NCBI RefSeq assembly: GCF_011762485.1
Contig: NZ_JAAKGI010000001.1
Span: forward strand, 310,001 to 374,000
Source: Yeosuana marina
Lineage (GTDB): Bacteria; Bacteroidota; Bacteroidia; Flavobacteriales; Flavobacteriaceae
DNA length: 64,000 nucleotides
Direction: 5' to 3'
Part shown: positions 43,229 through 52,456 of the stretch, piece after piece
Numbering within the stretch: position 1 is the stretch's first letter
Layout of the letters: every line of letters starts with the position of its first letter
The notes under the pieces: generated by a model
Seen by the model: only the letters and a program-made list of their open reading frames with translations
Databases searched by the model: none
What the model was told of the DNA's origin: nothing
Program-made: the position numbers and the translations under genes

Positions 43229-43639
43229 TTAGCAATACTCGTTGTAAGCATCCATAAGGTTTTCTGCAATAATTTCAGCAGGTCTGCCTTCTATATGGTG
43301 ACGCTCTAACATGTGCACTAATTCGCCATCTTTAAATAAAGCAATACTTGGTGAGCTAGGAGGAAACGGAACCATATGTTGTCTTGCTTTATCAACAGCG
43401 TCTTTATCAACTCCTGCAAAAACAGTGACTATATGTTCTGGTTTTTTTGCGTTTTGCAAACTCATTCTCGCTCCTGGACGCGCATTGGCTGCAGCACAAC
43501 CACAAACTGAATTTACAACCACTAAGGTTGTGCCTTCTTTCGCTAAAGCTGCATCTACAGCTTCGGCAGTATGTAATTCTTCAAAACCAACTTTGGTTAA
43601 ATCTTCGCGCATTGGCTTTACTAATTCTGCTGGATACAT
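43229..43639 (-). CDS. BrxA/BrxB family bacilliredoxin (thioredoxin-like, CGC motif)
   Basis: 136 residues. The active site is C46-G-C48 in 'VVNSVCGCAAANARPG', and 'MVPFPPSSPSIALFKDGELVHMLERH' is the DUF1094 family block. In Bacillus such proteins remove bacillithiol from oxidised thiols. Whether this organism makes bacillithiol cannot be told from here. A promoter is at 43675-43682. Confidence 0.92.
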   Translation of the reverse strand: MYPAELVKPMREDLTKVGFEELHTAEAVDAALAKEGTTLVVVNSVCGCAAANARPGARMSLQNAKKPEHIVTVFAGVDKDAVDKARQHMVPFPPSSPSIALFKDGELVHMLERHHIEGRPAEIIAENLMDAYNEYC

Positions 43640-43674
43640 ATTTTTAAATTTTAAAAATTAACTAAATCTGATTG

Positions 43675-43682
43675 CAAATATA
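43675..43682 (-). promoter_or_regulatory. -7 element (TATATTTG) of the bacilliredoxin gene
   Basis: Exact TAnnTTTG on the minus strand, 35 nt before the start codon; part of a divergent promoter pair with 43726-43733. Confidence 0.5.
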
Positions 43683-43725
43683 TCAATTGTGTAACAAAAC
43701 AGACAGGCAATCAACTAACAAATAT

Positions 43726-43733
43726 TATATTTG
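43726..43733 (+). promoter_or_regulatory. -7 element (TATATTTG) of the TerB-DnaJ gene
   Basis: Exact TAnnTTTG 24 nt before ATG 43758. It overlaps the in-frame TTG at 43731, so that TTG cannot be the start codon. Confidence 0.55.
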
Positions 43734-43757
43734 ACGATAAATAAAATTGATACTTAC

Positions 43758-44501
43758 ATGAGTTTTTCAAAATGGATAGGAGCTGCATTAGGATGGTCGT
43801 TTGGTGGCCCTATTGGAGCTATTTTAGGATTGGCATTGGGAAGTGTTGTTGATGGGATGTCTGGTGGTAATGCGAGCACCGTATATCATGGGCAACAAAC
43901 ACGACAACGACCACAAACAAAACCAGGAGATTTTGAAGTTAGCTTACTTATATTGGCTTCTATAGTTATTAAGGCAGATGGCAAACAAGACCAACGCGAA
44001 TTAGACTTTGTGAGACAGCAGTTTGTTGGTATGTATGGTAAAGAACGCGCCAATCAAGCATTTAGGTTGTTTAAAGAAATAAATAAGCAACAAAATATTT
44101 CTACCAGACAGGTGTGTTTGCAGATTAGGCAAATGATGGAACATGCGTCTCGCTTACAACTATTACATTTTTTATTTGGGATAGCAAAAGCTGATGGTAT
44201 GGTAACCGAGGATGAGGTTGCTCAAATTTATACCATTGCGGGTTATTTAGGCATTAATCATAGCGATTATGAAAGTATAAAAGCTATGTTTTATGAAAGT
44301 ACCGATAACGCTTACAAAATTCTGGAGGTTAATAAATCTGCCACCAATGATGATATTAAGAAAGCTTACAGAACGATGGCTAAAAAATACCATCCAGATA
44401 AAGTGATTCACTTAGGAAAAGAACACCAAAAAGGTGCTGAAGAAAAGTTTAGGCAAGTACAAGCTGCTTACGAACAGTTGCAGAAAGAGCGCGGGTTTTA
44501 G
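43758..44501 (+). CDS. TerB-like and DnaJ (J-domain) protein, DjlA-like
   Basis: 247 residues from ATG 43758. An N-terminal Gly-rich hydrophobic segment ('[19 protein letters not shown]') may insert in the membrane. A TerB-type helical domain (~60-165, '[19 protein letters not shown]', '[18 protein letters not shown]') is followed by a C-terminal J-domain with the HPD motif ('[13 protein letters not shown]'). This is the DjlA layout: a membrane co-chaperone for DnaK. Confidence 0.9.
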   Translation: MSFSKWIGAALGWSFGGPIGAILGLALGSVVDGMSGGNASTVYHGQQTRQRPQTKPGDFEVSLLILASIVIKADGKQDQRELDFVRQQFVGMYGKERANQAFRLFKEINKQQNISTRQVCLQIRQMMEHASRLQLLHFLFGIAKADGMVTEDEVAQIYTIAGYLGINHSDYESIKAMFYESTDNAYKILEVNKSATNDDIKKAYRTMAKKYHPDKVIHLGKEHQKGAEEKFRQVQAAYEQLQKERGF

Positions 44502-44596
44502 AGCGGTTGCAAAAACAAAAGGGCTTGGTGTTTAAAGTAAAGAGTGTACTGTAAGAAGGGTTTTTTACTAACTACATATTATTATAAATAGAACAA

Positions 44597-44628
44597 AATT
44601 CCTGTCTCTAAACCAGAAACAGGAATTT
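44597..44628 (-). terminator. terminator of the acetate transporter gene
   Basis: AAATTCCTGT / ACAGGAATTT (44597-44606 with 44619-44628) with partial pairing in the loop, 10 nt after the stop of the minus-strand gene. Confidence 0.75.
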
Positions 44629-44638
44629 AGTGGTTATG

Positions 44639-45232
44639 TTATTTTTTCATAGGTCCAATTGGAGCTATTGTTTTTCCATACACTTCATTAAGTACTTGAG
44701 CCAATGCTGTATAAATTGCTGAAAACCCACAAGCAATTCCAACATACCCAGCAATGTGTTTTATGGCAACGCTCTCAGTATAATCAGCTAGAGCTAACAA
44801 AAAGAAAAGCAATGTTAACGAAGCAAACACAAATTGTAAGGCTCTGTTTAATTTTAGAGTACCTATAAATAAAGCGGCAGTAAAAATCCCCCACATTATT
44901 AAATATGCCACCATAGCTAACTTCTCAGGAGCAGCGCTTAATCCCATTTTAGGCAATGTAATTAGTCCGACCAAGGTGAGCCAGAAAAACCCATAAGAAG
45001 TAAAGGCCGTTGTTCCAAACGTATTGCCTTTTTTCCATTCCATGATTCCCGCGATGACTTGAGCTAATCCGCCATAAAAAATACCCATTGCTAATATCAT
45101 AGAACCAAGCTCAAAAATACCGGCATTATGAATATTCAAAAGTACAGTAGTCATTCCAAAACCCATCAAGCCAAGTGGCGCTGGGTTAGATGTAACATCT
45201 TCTTGTCTAGTTGTTTGTGTATGGTTGTCCAT
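44639..45232 (-). CDS. acetate uptake transporter (GPR1/FUN34/YaaH, SatP family)
   Basis: 197 residues with six membrane helices. The family signature '[14 protein letters not shown]' is near residue 16, followed by '[16 protein letters not shown]', '[12 protein letters not shown]'. Imports acetate/succinate with protons in E. coli. Single-gene unit. Confidence 0.93.
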   Translation of the reverse strand: MDNHTQTTRQEDVTSNPAPLGLMGFGMTTVLLNIHNAGIFELGSMILAMGIFYGGLAQVIAGIMEWKKGNTFGTTAFTSYGFFWLTLVGLITLPKMGLSAAPEKLAMVAYLIMWGIFTAALFIGTLKLNRALQFVFASLTLLFFLLALADYTESVAIKHIAGYVGIACGFSAIYTALAQVLNEVYGKTIAPIGPMKK

Positions 45233-45428
45233 TTAGTTTATAAAATTATTTTTTTAAATTTATAAAATTATTGCTTAAGTACCCTAATCTATGTAAGAGT
45301 TTCAGAAAAAATTTGGACAAGTGCTAAATACTTAATAAGTAACTGATGAAATGGAGAAAGGTTGGTCTTTTGTCATTCCAGAAAAGGTAGTAATTTGTTG
45401 TGTTCATAGTCAATTATAAGAAGAGTAT

Positions 45429-45436
45429 TAAATTTG
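45429..45436 (+). promoter_or_regulatory. possible -7 element (TAAATTTG) of the sigma-factor operon
   Basis: Exact TAnnTTTG 56 nt before the sigma-factor ATG (45493), in an otherwise unremarkable 260-bp gap. Confidence 0.4.
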
Positions 45437-45492
45437 TCAAAAATTAAGGGAGACCTTTGGGTGTATTGACCATTAAGTAATAAACCAGTTTT

Positions 45493-46032
45493 ATGAATGA
45501 CAAAAAAATCTTAGAACTTTTCAAAAATGGTCAACGCGAAAAAGCTTTCAGTAAATTATATAGCTTATATCCAAAAATTGAAGCTTTAATTGTATCAAAA
45601 GGCGGACAAAAACACGACGCTTCAGATGTGTTTCAAGAAGCCTTAATTATACTCAATAGAAATCTAGAGAAATCAGATTTTAAACTTACATCTTCATTTT
45701 ACACCTATCTATATTCAGTATCTCGATTTCTTTGGAAGAATACTCAAAAGAAATTTTCAAAAGAGGAACTGAAAAATTTTAACGACACCGAAATAGACTG
45801 TTTTCATAGTATTTTAGAAGAAAAAAAGTACCAACGTGCCGAGCGTGCCTTTCTTGAATTAGGAGAACGATGTCAACAACTTTTACAACTGTTTTATCAC
45901 AAAGCATTGTCTTTTAAAGACATTGCAAACGTGATGAATTTTAAATCTGAAAAGATTGCCAAAAACCAGAAGTACAAGTGCTTAACCAAAGCAAAAGACA
46001 TCTATCAAACAAGTAACAATGAACAATCTTAA
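45493..46032 (+). CDS. RNA polymerase sigma factor, ECF-like
   Basis: 179 residues with recognisable region 2 ('KHDASDVFQEALIILNRN', 'SFYTYLYSVSRFLW') and a region 4 helix-turn-helix ('ALSFKDIANVMNFKSEKIAKNQKYKCLTKAKDIY'). Region 2 is somewhat divergent. Eleven nt upstream of the anti-sigma/TonB-C gene, so the two form a sigma/anti-sigma pair. Confidence 0.85.
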   Translation: MNDKKILELFKNGQREKAFSKLYSLYPKIEALIVSKGGQKHDASDVFQEALIILNRNLEKSDFKLTSSFYTYLYSVSRFLWKNTQKKFSKEELKNFNDTEIDCFHSILEEKKYQRAERAFLELGERCQQLLQLFYHKALSFKDIANVMNFKSEKIAKNQKYKCLTKAKDIYQTSNNEQS

Positions 46033-46043
46033 TTCGGAAAACC

Positions 46044-47810
46044 ATGGAACAACACATTCAACATATAGAGTTAATAAATAACTATTTAAACAATAAACTA
46101 TCAAAAAGCGAACGTCAAGACTTTGAAAATAGATTAAAAACAGATGCCGAATTTAATAGTTTGTATGAAGACCACATCGTTTTTTTAGAAGGCTTAAAAC
46201 GACAAACTTTAAAGACCGAAATTAATAAAGCAAAGCAAATTTATGTTAGAAATATCTGGTTCAAATATTTAGGAATTTCGGTGGTTGTTTTAACGGTTTC
46301 GGCATTAATTTATATTAATTTAAAAACAGATACTACTATAAAACCCGGAGTGCAACCAAATAACAATACAACTACTAAGATAGTTTTAGATTCTGTGTTT
46401 TCAGAACCTGTTTTAAAAGACTCAACAGGGATTAAAGATACTTTGACGACAGAAAAAGTAAAGGTTGAAAAACAAATGGTATCCAGTAAAATCGGACTAA
46501 CAGAAAAACTATCTGCCGAGGTTGAAATTCACGAAAAAGTAGTTCAAACGTTCACTATTTCTTCTGAAAAGGACACCACTTTAATTTGCAAAGAAGGCAC
46601 TAAGTTAATCATTAAAGCGAATTCATTTATAACGACAGATAATCGCGAAATAGCAGGTAAGTTAGCATTGAATGTTACCGAATTTTATAAACTTTCAGAT
46701 ATATTATTAGCCAATTTAACAACCACATCTAATGGAAATTTATTAGAAACTGGAGGTATGTTGCATGTTGAAGCAAAACTGAACGAATCTATTTTAAAAC
46801 TCAAGGAAAACACAAGTATCGAAATTGTATTTCCTTCAAAAGTTAAAAAGGAAAACATGCAACTTTTTTCAGGTGAATGGGAAGAAGGAATCATAAACTG
46901 GACGCCTGAAAAGCAAGATATTCCAATAGTTAAAAATGAAATTTTTGAAGAAGATGTTGAGGTCCCTTTTGCTGTTATAGAACAAATTCCGGTATATCCA
47001 GGTTGCGAAAATTTACAAAATACCTCTGGTAAAAGATGCATGAAAGATTCTATCGATGCATTTATTCAAAGAAATTTTAATCCGAAAATTATAACAAATC
47101 TTGGTTTAAGGGGACGGCAACGAATAAATGTCATTTTCAAAATTAATATTGAAGGTGAAGTTGTTGCTATTAGAACAAGATCAAGTCATCCAGATTTAGA
47201 ACGAGAAGCAAGCAGAGTGCTTTCATTATTACCAAAAATGCAACCAGGAAAACAAAGAGGGAAAGCGGTTACAGTGCCATATTCATTACCCATTATTTTT
47301 GAAGTAGATGGAACCACTGGAATGGTTTTAAACAGTACTAATGCGATGCCCATTGGTACGAATGCTATTCGAGATTCTATTGTTAATATGAGTTTTGAAG
47401 ATAGATTAAAGTCCAAAGACAGCTTTAATATAAGCGTTTCAGAAGTCAATAATTATATTTTAAGAAGTTCTAATTTAGGTTGGATAAACTGCGATAGGTT
47501 TGTAAACAGCAGTAACAACATTAAATATTTATTAAAAATAAATGATTATCGAGGAACTACAGTAAATATGGTTTTCAAATCTATATCTGGTGTGATTCCA
47601 AGCAGGAAAATTAATGGTGAATTTTATTTTAAAAATGTGCCAAATGCTCAAGAAATAGTATTGATTGCTATTAAAAAGGATAATGGAAAATTGTATTTTG
47701 ATATTGTAGAAACTCAAACGCAGACAAAGCCTAGTTTGGAGTTTGATTTTAAGGAGGTCACGGTCGAGGAATTGAAACGTGAATTGGAAAAATTGAATAA
47801 GTCGTTTTAG
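46044..47810 (+). CDS. anti-sigma-like membrane protein with a periplasmic TonB-C domain
   Basis: 588 residues. The N-terminal ~75 residues are cytoplasmic and anti-sigma-like ('LINNYLNNKLSKSERQDFENRL'). A membrane helix lies at ~74-92. Residues ~165-290 are a beta-rich region ('TTLICKEGTKLIIKANSF', 'GNLLETGGMLHVEAKL'). A TonB C-terminal-type domain (~325-420) has 'IEQIPVYPGCEN' and 'GEVVAIRTRSSHPDLEREASRVLSLLPKMQPGKQRGKAV'. A further ~160-residue tail follows. The sigma factor upstream suggests signal transduction, with the TonB-like part sensing or contacting the outer membrane; that role is inferred. Confidence 0.75.
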   Translation: MEQHIQHIELINNYLNNKLSKSERQDFENRLKTDAEFNSLYEDHIVFLEGLKRQTLKTEINKAKQIYVRNIWFKYLGISVVVLTVSALIYINLKTDTTIKPGVQPNNNTTTKIVLDSVFSEPVLKDSTGIKDTLTTEKVKVEKQMVSSKIGLTEKLSAEVEIHEKVVQTFTISSEKDTTLICKEGTKLIIKANSFITTDNREIAGKLALNVTEFYKLSDILLANLTTTSNGNLLETGGMLHVEAKLNESILKLKENTSIEIVFPSKVKKENMQLFSGEWEEGIINWTPEKQDIPIVKNEIFEEDVEVPFAVIEQIPVYPGCENLQNTSGKRCMKDSIDAFIQRNFNPKIITNLGLRGRQRINVIFKINIEGEVVAIRTRSSHPDLEREASRVLSLLPKMQPGKQRGKAVTVPYSLPIIFEVDGTTGMVLNSTNAMPIGTNAIRDSIVNMSFEDRLKSKDSFNISVSEVNNYILRSSNLGWINCDRFVNSSNNIKYLLKINDYRGTTVNMVFKSISGVIPSRKINGEFYFKNVPNAQEIVLIAIKKDNGKLYFDIVETQTQTKPSLEFDFKEVTVEELKRELEKLNKSF

Positions 47811-47885
47811 CTTAAGTTATCAACTTCAATCATTTGTTTGTATATTAGATTACGCTTAATTTTATATGACTAATATACTTTCAAA

Positions 47886-48338
47886 ATGAAAAATATTTTC
47901 GACTTAAAAGAGACTAACATCATAATTGACAGACTTGATAAATTAGATGCTTACGCAAAACCGCAATGGGGAAAAATGAGTGTCGACCAAATGTTAGCGC
48001 ATTGTAATGTGACTTACGAAATGATTTACGAACCCAAGCAAGTAAAACCAAACCCTTTTAAAAAATGGATGCTTAAAGCTATTGTAAAACCTTATGTTGT
48101 TAGTGAAAAACCATATAAAAAAAACAGCAGAACAGCTCCTGAATTTGTGATTTCAGATTCTAAAAATTTCGAACAAGAAAAACAGCGATTAATCGATTAT
48201 ATTAAGAAAACGCAAAGCTTAGGTTCGGCTTATTTTAACAATAAACCATCACATTCTTTTGGTAAATTAACGTCTGAAGAATGGAACAATTTATTTTATA
48301 AACATTTAGATCATCATTTGAAGCAGTTTGGAGTGTGA
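47886..48338 (+). CDS. DUF1569 / DinB-like protein
   Basis: 150 residues. 'WGKMSVDQMLAHCNVTYEM' holds the first His of the DinB-like four-helix bundle, and 'EEWNNLFYKHLDHHLKQFGV' at the C-terminus the others. The DinB-like superfamily includes metal-dependent thiol transferases, but this family has no known reaction. Ends 3 nt before the convergent LD-carboxypeptidase gene. Confidence 0.85.
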   Translation: MKNIFDLKETNIIIDRLDKLDAYAKPQWGKMSVDQMLAHCNVTYEMIYEPKQVKPNPFKKWMLKAIVKPYVVSEKPYKKNSRTAPEFVISDSKNFEQEKQRLIDYIKKTQSLGSAYFNNKPSHSFGKLTSEEWNNLFYKHLDHHLKQFGV

Positions 48339-48341
48339 TTT

Positions 48342-49325
48342 TTACTCCTCAAAAACAAACGTAGATTTATCTTTGCCAACCGTTAAATCAACTGTTCTAC
48401 CAAAAATCATCGCTCTGTTATCATCTTCATGGCCAGCATGCATATTAAACGCTATAGGAAAATCATATTCAGAAAGCGCATCTACAATGAGTTGTTCTAC
48501 AGATGAACCCCAGTCAGTTGTGTTTTTTCGAACGTTAGAAATATCGCCTACAATAACTCCTTTACAATTATCAAAATAGCCAGCACGTTTTAAGCTTTGT
48601 AACATACGGTCTATATGATATTTGTATTCGCCAACTTCTTCAATAAATAATATTTTTCCAGAGGTGTCCATGCTGGTTTTAGAATCCAACATGGTATGTA
48701 ATAACGTTAAATTACCACCTATTAATTCCCCAGTAGCTTTCCCTGGTCTATTATACTCAGAACCTTCTAACGTATAGGCTAAAGGATTTCCAAAAATAGC
48801 ATCTTTAAAGGTTGAAATGGTTTCTTTTATTTCACTTAAGTCGTCTTGCATACTGGTGCACATTAGTCCATGAATACTTTGATAGCCTTCATTTTGCATT
48901 TGGTTGTGTAATGCTGTAATATCGGAATAGCCAATCAGCCATTTGGGGTGGTTTCTAAATTTAGAATAGTCTAATTTATCTAAAATTCTAACCGTTCCAT
49001 AACCACCTCTTGCGCATAATATAGCACTTATAGTTGGGTCATCTAACGCTTTTTGATAATCTTCACAACGTTCATCATCGGTACCAGCAAAATGGTTATA
49101 TACTTTAAAAACATTGTCACCAACAACCACATGTAAGCCCCAACTTTTTAATAGGTTTATAGATTGTTCTATTTTATCTTCTTTATTTATTAAGGCCCCT
49201 GAAGGAGCGACAATAGCAACGGTATCGCCTGCTTTTAAATAGGGTGGTTGTGTGGTTTTATCTTGAGAAAAAACCGTAGTTGTTATAGTGCACAAAAGGA
49301 TTAAAATTAGTTTTTTAAATATCAT
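48342..49325 (-). CDS. LD-carboxypeptidase (MEROPS S66)
   Basis: 327 residues from ATG 49323-49325, giving a signal peptide (MIFKKLILILLCTITTTVFSQ). A longer frame to 49517 would read through a dispersed repeat and is rejected. Catalytic Ser lies in 'IGYSDITALHNQMQ' region, with 'VEEVGEYKYHIDRML' (Glu) and the final 'NMHAGHEDDNRAMIFG' (His). Removes the terminal D-Ala from tetrapeptide side chains of recycled peptidoglycan, or acts in the periplasm since a signal is present. Confidence 0.9.
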   Translation of the reverse strand: MIFKKLILILLCTITTTVFSQDKTTQPPYLKAGDTVAIVAPSGALINKEDKIEQSINLLKSWGLHVVVGDNVFKVYNHFAGTDDERCEDYQKALDDPTISAILCARGGYGTVRILDKLDYSKFRNHPKWLIGYSDITALHNQMQNEGYQSIHGLMCTSMQDDLSEIKETISTFKDAIFGNPLAYTLEGSEYNRPGKATGELIGGNLTLLHTMLDSKTSMDTSGKILFIEEVGEYKYHIDRMLQSLKRAGYFDNCKGVIVGDISNVRKNTTDWGSSVEQLIVDALSEYDFPIAFNMHAGHEDDNRAMIFGRTVDLTVGKDKSTFVFEE

Positions 49326-49348
49326 AATGTAATGTTTTCTATTCTGTT

Positions 49349-49356
49349 CAAATTTA
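49349..49356 (-). promoter_or_regulatory. -7 element (TAAATTTG) of the LD-carboxypeptidase gene
   Basis: Exact TAnnTTTG on the minus strand, 23 nt before ATG 49325; supports that start over the longer frame. Confidence 0.55.
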
Positions 49357-49426
49357 AAAGAAAATAAGTAGGGATTCCTGCATAATGTAAATGTACATTT
49401 TTTTTCTAAATAGCCTTCAAAATGTG

Positions 49427-49434
49427 TACTTTTG
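49427..49434 (+). promoter_or_regulatory. -7 element (TACTTTTG) of metG, upstream of the repeat
   Basis: Exact TAnnTTTG on the plus strand, 117 nt before ATG 49552. Places the palindromic repeat at 49452-49535 inside the metG leader. Confidence 0.5.
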
Positions 49435-49451
49435 TGGCTTAAAAATGACTC

Positions 49452-49535
49452 GTTATTACAAGAGAAACGAAGTAATCTGTTTATTTTGAGTTTCATAATA
49501 TGAGATTGATTCGTCACAACATTTCTTGCAATGAC
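49452..49535. repeat. palindromic repeat, copy A (metG leader)
   Basis: The left arm GTTATTACAAGAG...ACGAAGTAATCTG (49452-49479) and right arm GAGATTGATTCGTC...CTTGCAATGAC (49502-49535) are imperfect inverted repeats. The right arm read backwards matches the cores in metG and mfd. Confidence 0.75.
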
Positions 49536-49551
49536 ATTTTAATTAAGATTG

Positions 49552-51687
49552 ATGAATAAACCAAAAAGATATACCATTACAGCGGCATTGCCTTATACAA
49601 ACGGCCCTATTCATATTGGCCATTTGGCGGGTGTTTATGTGCCAGCTGATATTTACGCACGTTATTTAAGATTAACAGATAATGATGTGGCTTTTATCTG
49701 CGGAAGCGACGAACATGGCGTGCCTATTACTATTAAGGCAAAAAAAGAAGGTGTAACGCCTCAAGATGTTGTTGATAAATACCATGCTATTATCAAGCAA
49801 TCATTTGAAGAATTCGGAATTTCTTTTGATAATTATTCGCGTACTTCGGCAAAAATTCATCATGAAACAGCTTCCGAAATTTTTAAAACTCTATATGATA
49901 AAGGCGAGTTTATTGAGGAAACTTCAGAACAGTTATATGATGAAAAAGCGAATCAGTTTTTAGCCGATCGATTTGTAACAGGGACTTGTCCAAAATGCGG
50001 TAATGAAGAAGCTTATGGTGACCAATGTGAAAACTGTGGAACCAGTTTAAATGCGACCGACTTAATTAATCCGAAGTCCGCTATCACTGGAAACGTACCT
50101 ACTTTAAAACAAACAAAACATTGGTTTTTACCTTTAGATAAGCATGAAGCTTTTTTAAAAGAATGGATTTTAGAAGGTCATAAAAAAGATTGGAAACCTA
50201 ATGTATACGGACAGGTAAAATCGTGGATTGATGATGGTTTGAGACCTCGTGCCGTAACCAGAGATTTAGATTGGGGAATTCCCGTTCCGGTAGAAGGTGC
50301 CGAAGGAAAAGTATTGTACGTATGGTTTGATGCGCCTATTGGTTACATATCTTCAACAAAAGAATGGGCAAAACGCGTCGGGAAAGATTGGGAACCATAT
50401 TGGAAAGACAAAGACACCAAACTAGTTCATTTTATTGGTAAAGATAATATTGTATTTCACTGTATTATTTTCCCAGTAGTCTTAAAGGCAGAAGGCTCTT
50501 ATATTTTGCCAGAAAACGTTCCGGCGAACGAGTTTTTAAATTTGGAAGGCAATAAGTTATCAACCTCAAAAAATTGGGCGGTTTGGTTACCAGAGTATTT
50601 GATTGATTTTCCAAATCAGCAAGATGTGTTACGTTACGCTTTAACAGCTAATGCACCCGAAGCCAAGGATAACGATTTCACTTGGAAAGATTTCCAAGCC
50701 AGAAATAACAATGAATTGGTTGCTATTTTTGGAAACTTTATTAATCGCGTGGTTGTGTTAACCAATAAATATTACAATGGCGTTGTTCCAAATCCAAATG
50801 AGTTTTCTCAAGTAGATGAAGAAACTTTAGCTGCTATTAAAACGTATCCTAATGTGATTTCGAGTTCTATTGAGCGCTACCGATTTAGAGAAGCACAGCA
50901 AGAATTAATGAATTTAGCGCGCTTAGGAAACAAATATTTAGCCGACGAAGAACCTTGGAAAGTCATTAAAGTAGACGAATCTCGTGTACAAACCATTATG
51001 TATGTAGCTTTGCAAATTGCAAGTGCTTTGGCAACCTTAAGTGAACCGTTTTTGCCGTTTACGTCAACAAAGCTTAAAGGCATTCTCGGGTTACGTCATA
51101 ACGAGGAGCAAAGCGATGTGGTTATCTCTTCAAATAAGCAGCTTGCCACCTCTCATAAAATTGAGTCTCGTAATGACGATTTAAGTTGGGATGACATAAG
51201 TACAAAAGAAATCCTACTTCCATCAGGACACCAAATAGGCAAAGCAGAATTATTGTTTTCAAAAATTGAAGATGAGGCGATTCAAATCCAAATAGATAAA
51301 CTCATTGCGAGTAAAAAAGTAAATGAAGTCGCCAATAAGACCGTAGAACCTCAAAAAGATACGATTACATTCGATGATTTTACAAAATTAGACATGCGTG
51401 TAGGAACGATTCTTGAAGCCGAAAAAATGCCGAAAGCAAAGAAATTATTGATTTTAAAAGTTGATACAGGCATTGACGTTCGAACCATTGTTTCAGGAAT
51501 TGCTGAAAGTTTTACGGCTGAAGAAGTTGTTGGAAAAAAAGTGACCGTTTTAGTTAATTTGGCACCAAGAGAACTTCGTGGTGTAGAAAGCCAAGGCATG
51601 ATTTTAATGACTGAAAATGAAGAAGGAAAATTGGTTTTTGTAAATCCAGATGATGCTTCTATTACTAACGGATTGAAGATAAGTTAG
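49552..51687 (+). CDS. metG: methionyl-tRNA synthetase
   Basis: 711 residues from ATG 49552 (a TTG 3 nt earlier is not needed). HIGH motif is 'PIHIGHLAG' (H21-H24). A zinc-binding insert has '[18 protein letters not shown]', and the KMSKS-type loop is '[13 protein letters not shown]'. A C-terminal tRNA-binding (EMAP-II/Trbp111) domain starts near '[20 protein letters not shown]'. Residues ~515-543 are encoded by an inserted palindromic repeat (copy C) just before the conserved 'LSWDDIS' block; frame and catalytic residues are intact. Confidence 0.96.
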   Translation: MNKPKRYTITAALPYTNGPIHIGHLAGVYVPADIYARYLRLTDNDVAFICGSDEHGVPITIKAKKEGVTPQDVVDKYHAIIKQSFEEFGISFDNYSRTSAKIHHETASEIFKTLYDKGEFIEETSEQLYDEKANQFLADRFVTGTCPKCGNEEAYGDQCENCGTSLNATDLINPKSAITGNVPTLKQTKHWFLPLDKHEAFLKEWILEGHKKDWKPNVYGQVKSWIDDGLRPRAVTRDLDWGIPVPVEGAEGKVLYVWFDAPIGYISSTKEWAKRVGKDWEPYWKDKDTKLVHFIGKDNIVFHCIIFPVVLKAEGSYILPENVPANEFLNLEGNKLSTSKNWAVWLPEYLIDFPNQQDVLRYALTANAPEAKDNDFTWKDFQARNNNELVAIFGNFINRVVVLTNKYYNGVVPNPNEFSQVDEETLAAIKTYPNVISSSIERYRFREAQQELMNLARLGNKYLADEEPWKVIKVDESRVQTIMYVALQIASALATLSEPFLPFTSTKLKGILGLRHNEEQSDVVISSNKQLATSHKIESRNDDLSWDDISTKEILLPSGHQIGKAELLFSKIEDEAIQIQIDKLIASKKVNEVANKTVEPQKDTITFDDFTKLDMRVGTILEAEKMPKAKKLLILKVDTGIDVRTIVSGIAESFTAEEVVGKKVTVLVNLAPRELRGVESQGMILMTENEEGKLVFVNPDDASITNGLKIS
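51093..51178. repeat. palindromic repeat, copy C (in frame inside metG)
   Basis: The outer arms CGTCATAACGAG (left) and CTCGTAATGACG (right) are inverted repeats with one mismatch. Inner arms around GTGGTTATCTC and GCTTGCCACC also pair partly. The 86-nt element is open in the metG frame and adds ~29 residues. Confidence 0.75.
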
Positions 51688-51978
51688 TTTTAGCTTTTCA
51701 AAAAAAGCATATAGATTAATTATTGCCTTTAAGTTAAATTTTGAATTGTTTTAAAGTCTAATATAGCATAGTGTTCGTATATTAAATCGTAACAAATAAA
51801 TTATGATATTCAAGAAATAATTAATCCTTTTAGTGATGAAAGCTTCTATATTTTGATATTATTTCAACAATAATAATCCATCTTTTAAATGGAAATCATA
51901 TAAACTAATCATATAATCTTGTAATGTAAAAGCATCAAAAAATTTAAACCTTTGTAAAATAAAATAACTATAATAATT
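51688..51978. other. 291-bp AT-rich gap without a gene
   Basis: Between metG and a lipoprotein gene on the same strand. No ORF, terminator or exact TAnnTTTG element was seen. The promoter of the lipoprotein gene presumably lies here. Confidence 0.5.
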
Positions 51979-52446
51979 ATGAAAAAGATACTACTAATTT
52001 TTTTAGCAATTGGATTATTCAGTTGTGGGTCGTCAAAAACCGTTAGAGACTCCAAAAAAGTCATTAAAGGTGATTGGACTTTAAATTCAATAACATATAG
52101 TGAAATAGGAAAATATAATGTAACCTTACTTAATGATACCTCTAAAGATTGTTTTGAAGGAAGTACATGGCAATTCATTCCTAACAATAACACAGGAACC
52201 TATTCTATTAATGAGACAAGTTGTACCACAGGAGTAAGAAATTTTGTTTTTACAATTCAGGAAGTTAATGCAGATACTGGACTTTATGACTTTCTGTTAA
52301 AGCCAACAGATGCAAAGCATAAATCTGATACAAATCAAGGTTTTAGATTAAGTTTAACGTCTTTGTCAGAGGTATCTATGCAATGGCAACAAACTGTATA
52401 TGTTGATGGAAAACCGTTTACAATTACAATGAACTTTAATAAATAA
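51979..52446 (+). CDS. lipocalin-like lipoprotein
   Basis: 155 residues with a lipoprotein signal (MKKILLIFLAIGLFSC, Cys16). The mature part matches the small lipocalin-like domain of Bacteroidota ('VIKGDWTLNSITYSEIGKY', 'GSTWQFIPNNNTGTYSI', 'EVSMQWQQTVYVDGK'). The ligand is unknown. 10 nt upstream of an OmpA-family gene, likely co-transcribed. Confidence 0.82.
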   Translation: MKKILLIFLAIGLFSCGSSKTVRDSKKVIKGDWTLNSITYSEIGKYNVTLLNDTSKDCFEGSTWQFIPNNNTGTYSINETSCTTGVRNFVFTIQEVNADTGLYDFLLKPTDAKHKSDTNQGFRLSLTSLSEVSMQWQQTVYVDGKPFTITMNFNK

Positions 52447-52456
52447 TAAAAAAGAA

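Noticed and set aside
43731..43757. TTG start for the TerB-DnaJ gene
   Set aside because: The TTG is part of an exact -7 promoter element; ATG 43758 starts the hydrophobic N-terminus.
45371..45395. GTCATTCCAGAAAAGG sequence in the gap before the sigma factor, reminiscent of another bacterial intergenic repeat
   Set aside because: No second copy or paired arm is present in the window, and the match is weak.
48342..49325. Microcin-immunity role of the S66 peptidase (MccF-like)
   Set aside because: No microcin genes nearby and a signal peptide is present; ordinary LD-carboxypeptidase is more likely.
49326..49517. 64-residue N-terminal extension of the LD-carboxypeptidase gene
   Set aside because: It passes through repeat copy A and a -7 promoter element; the signal peptide begins at ATG 49325.
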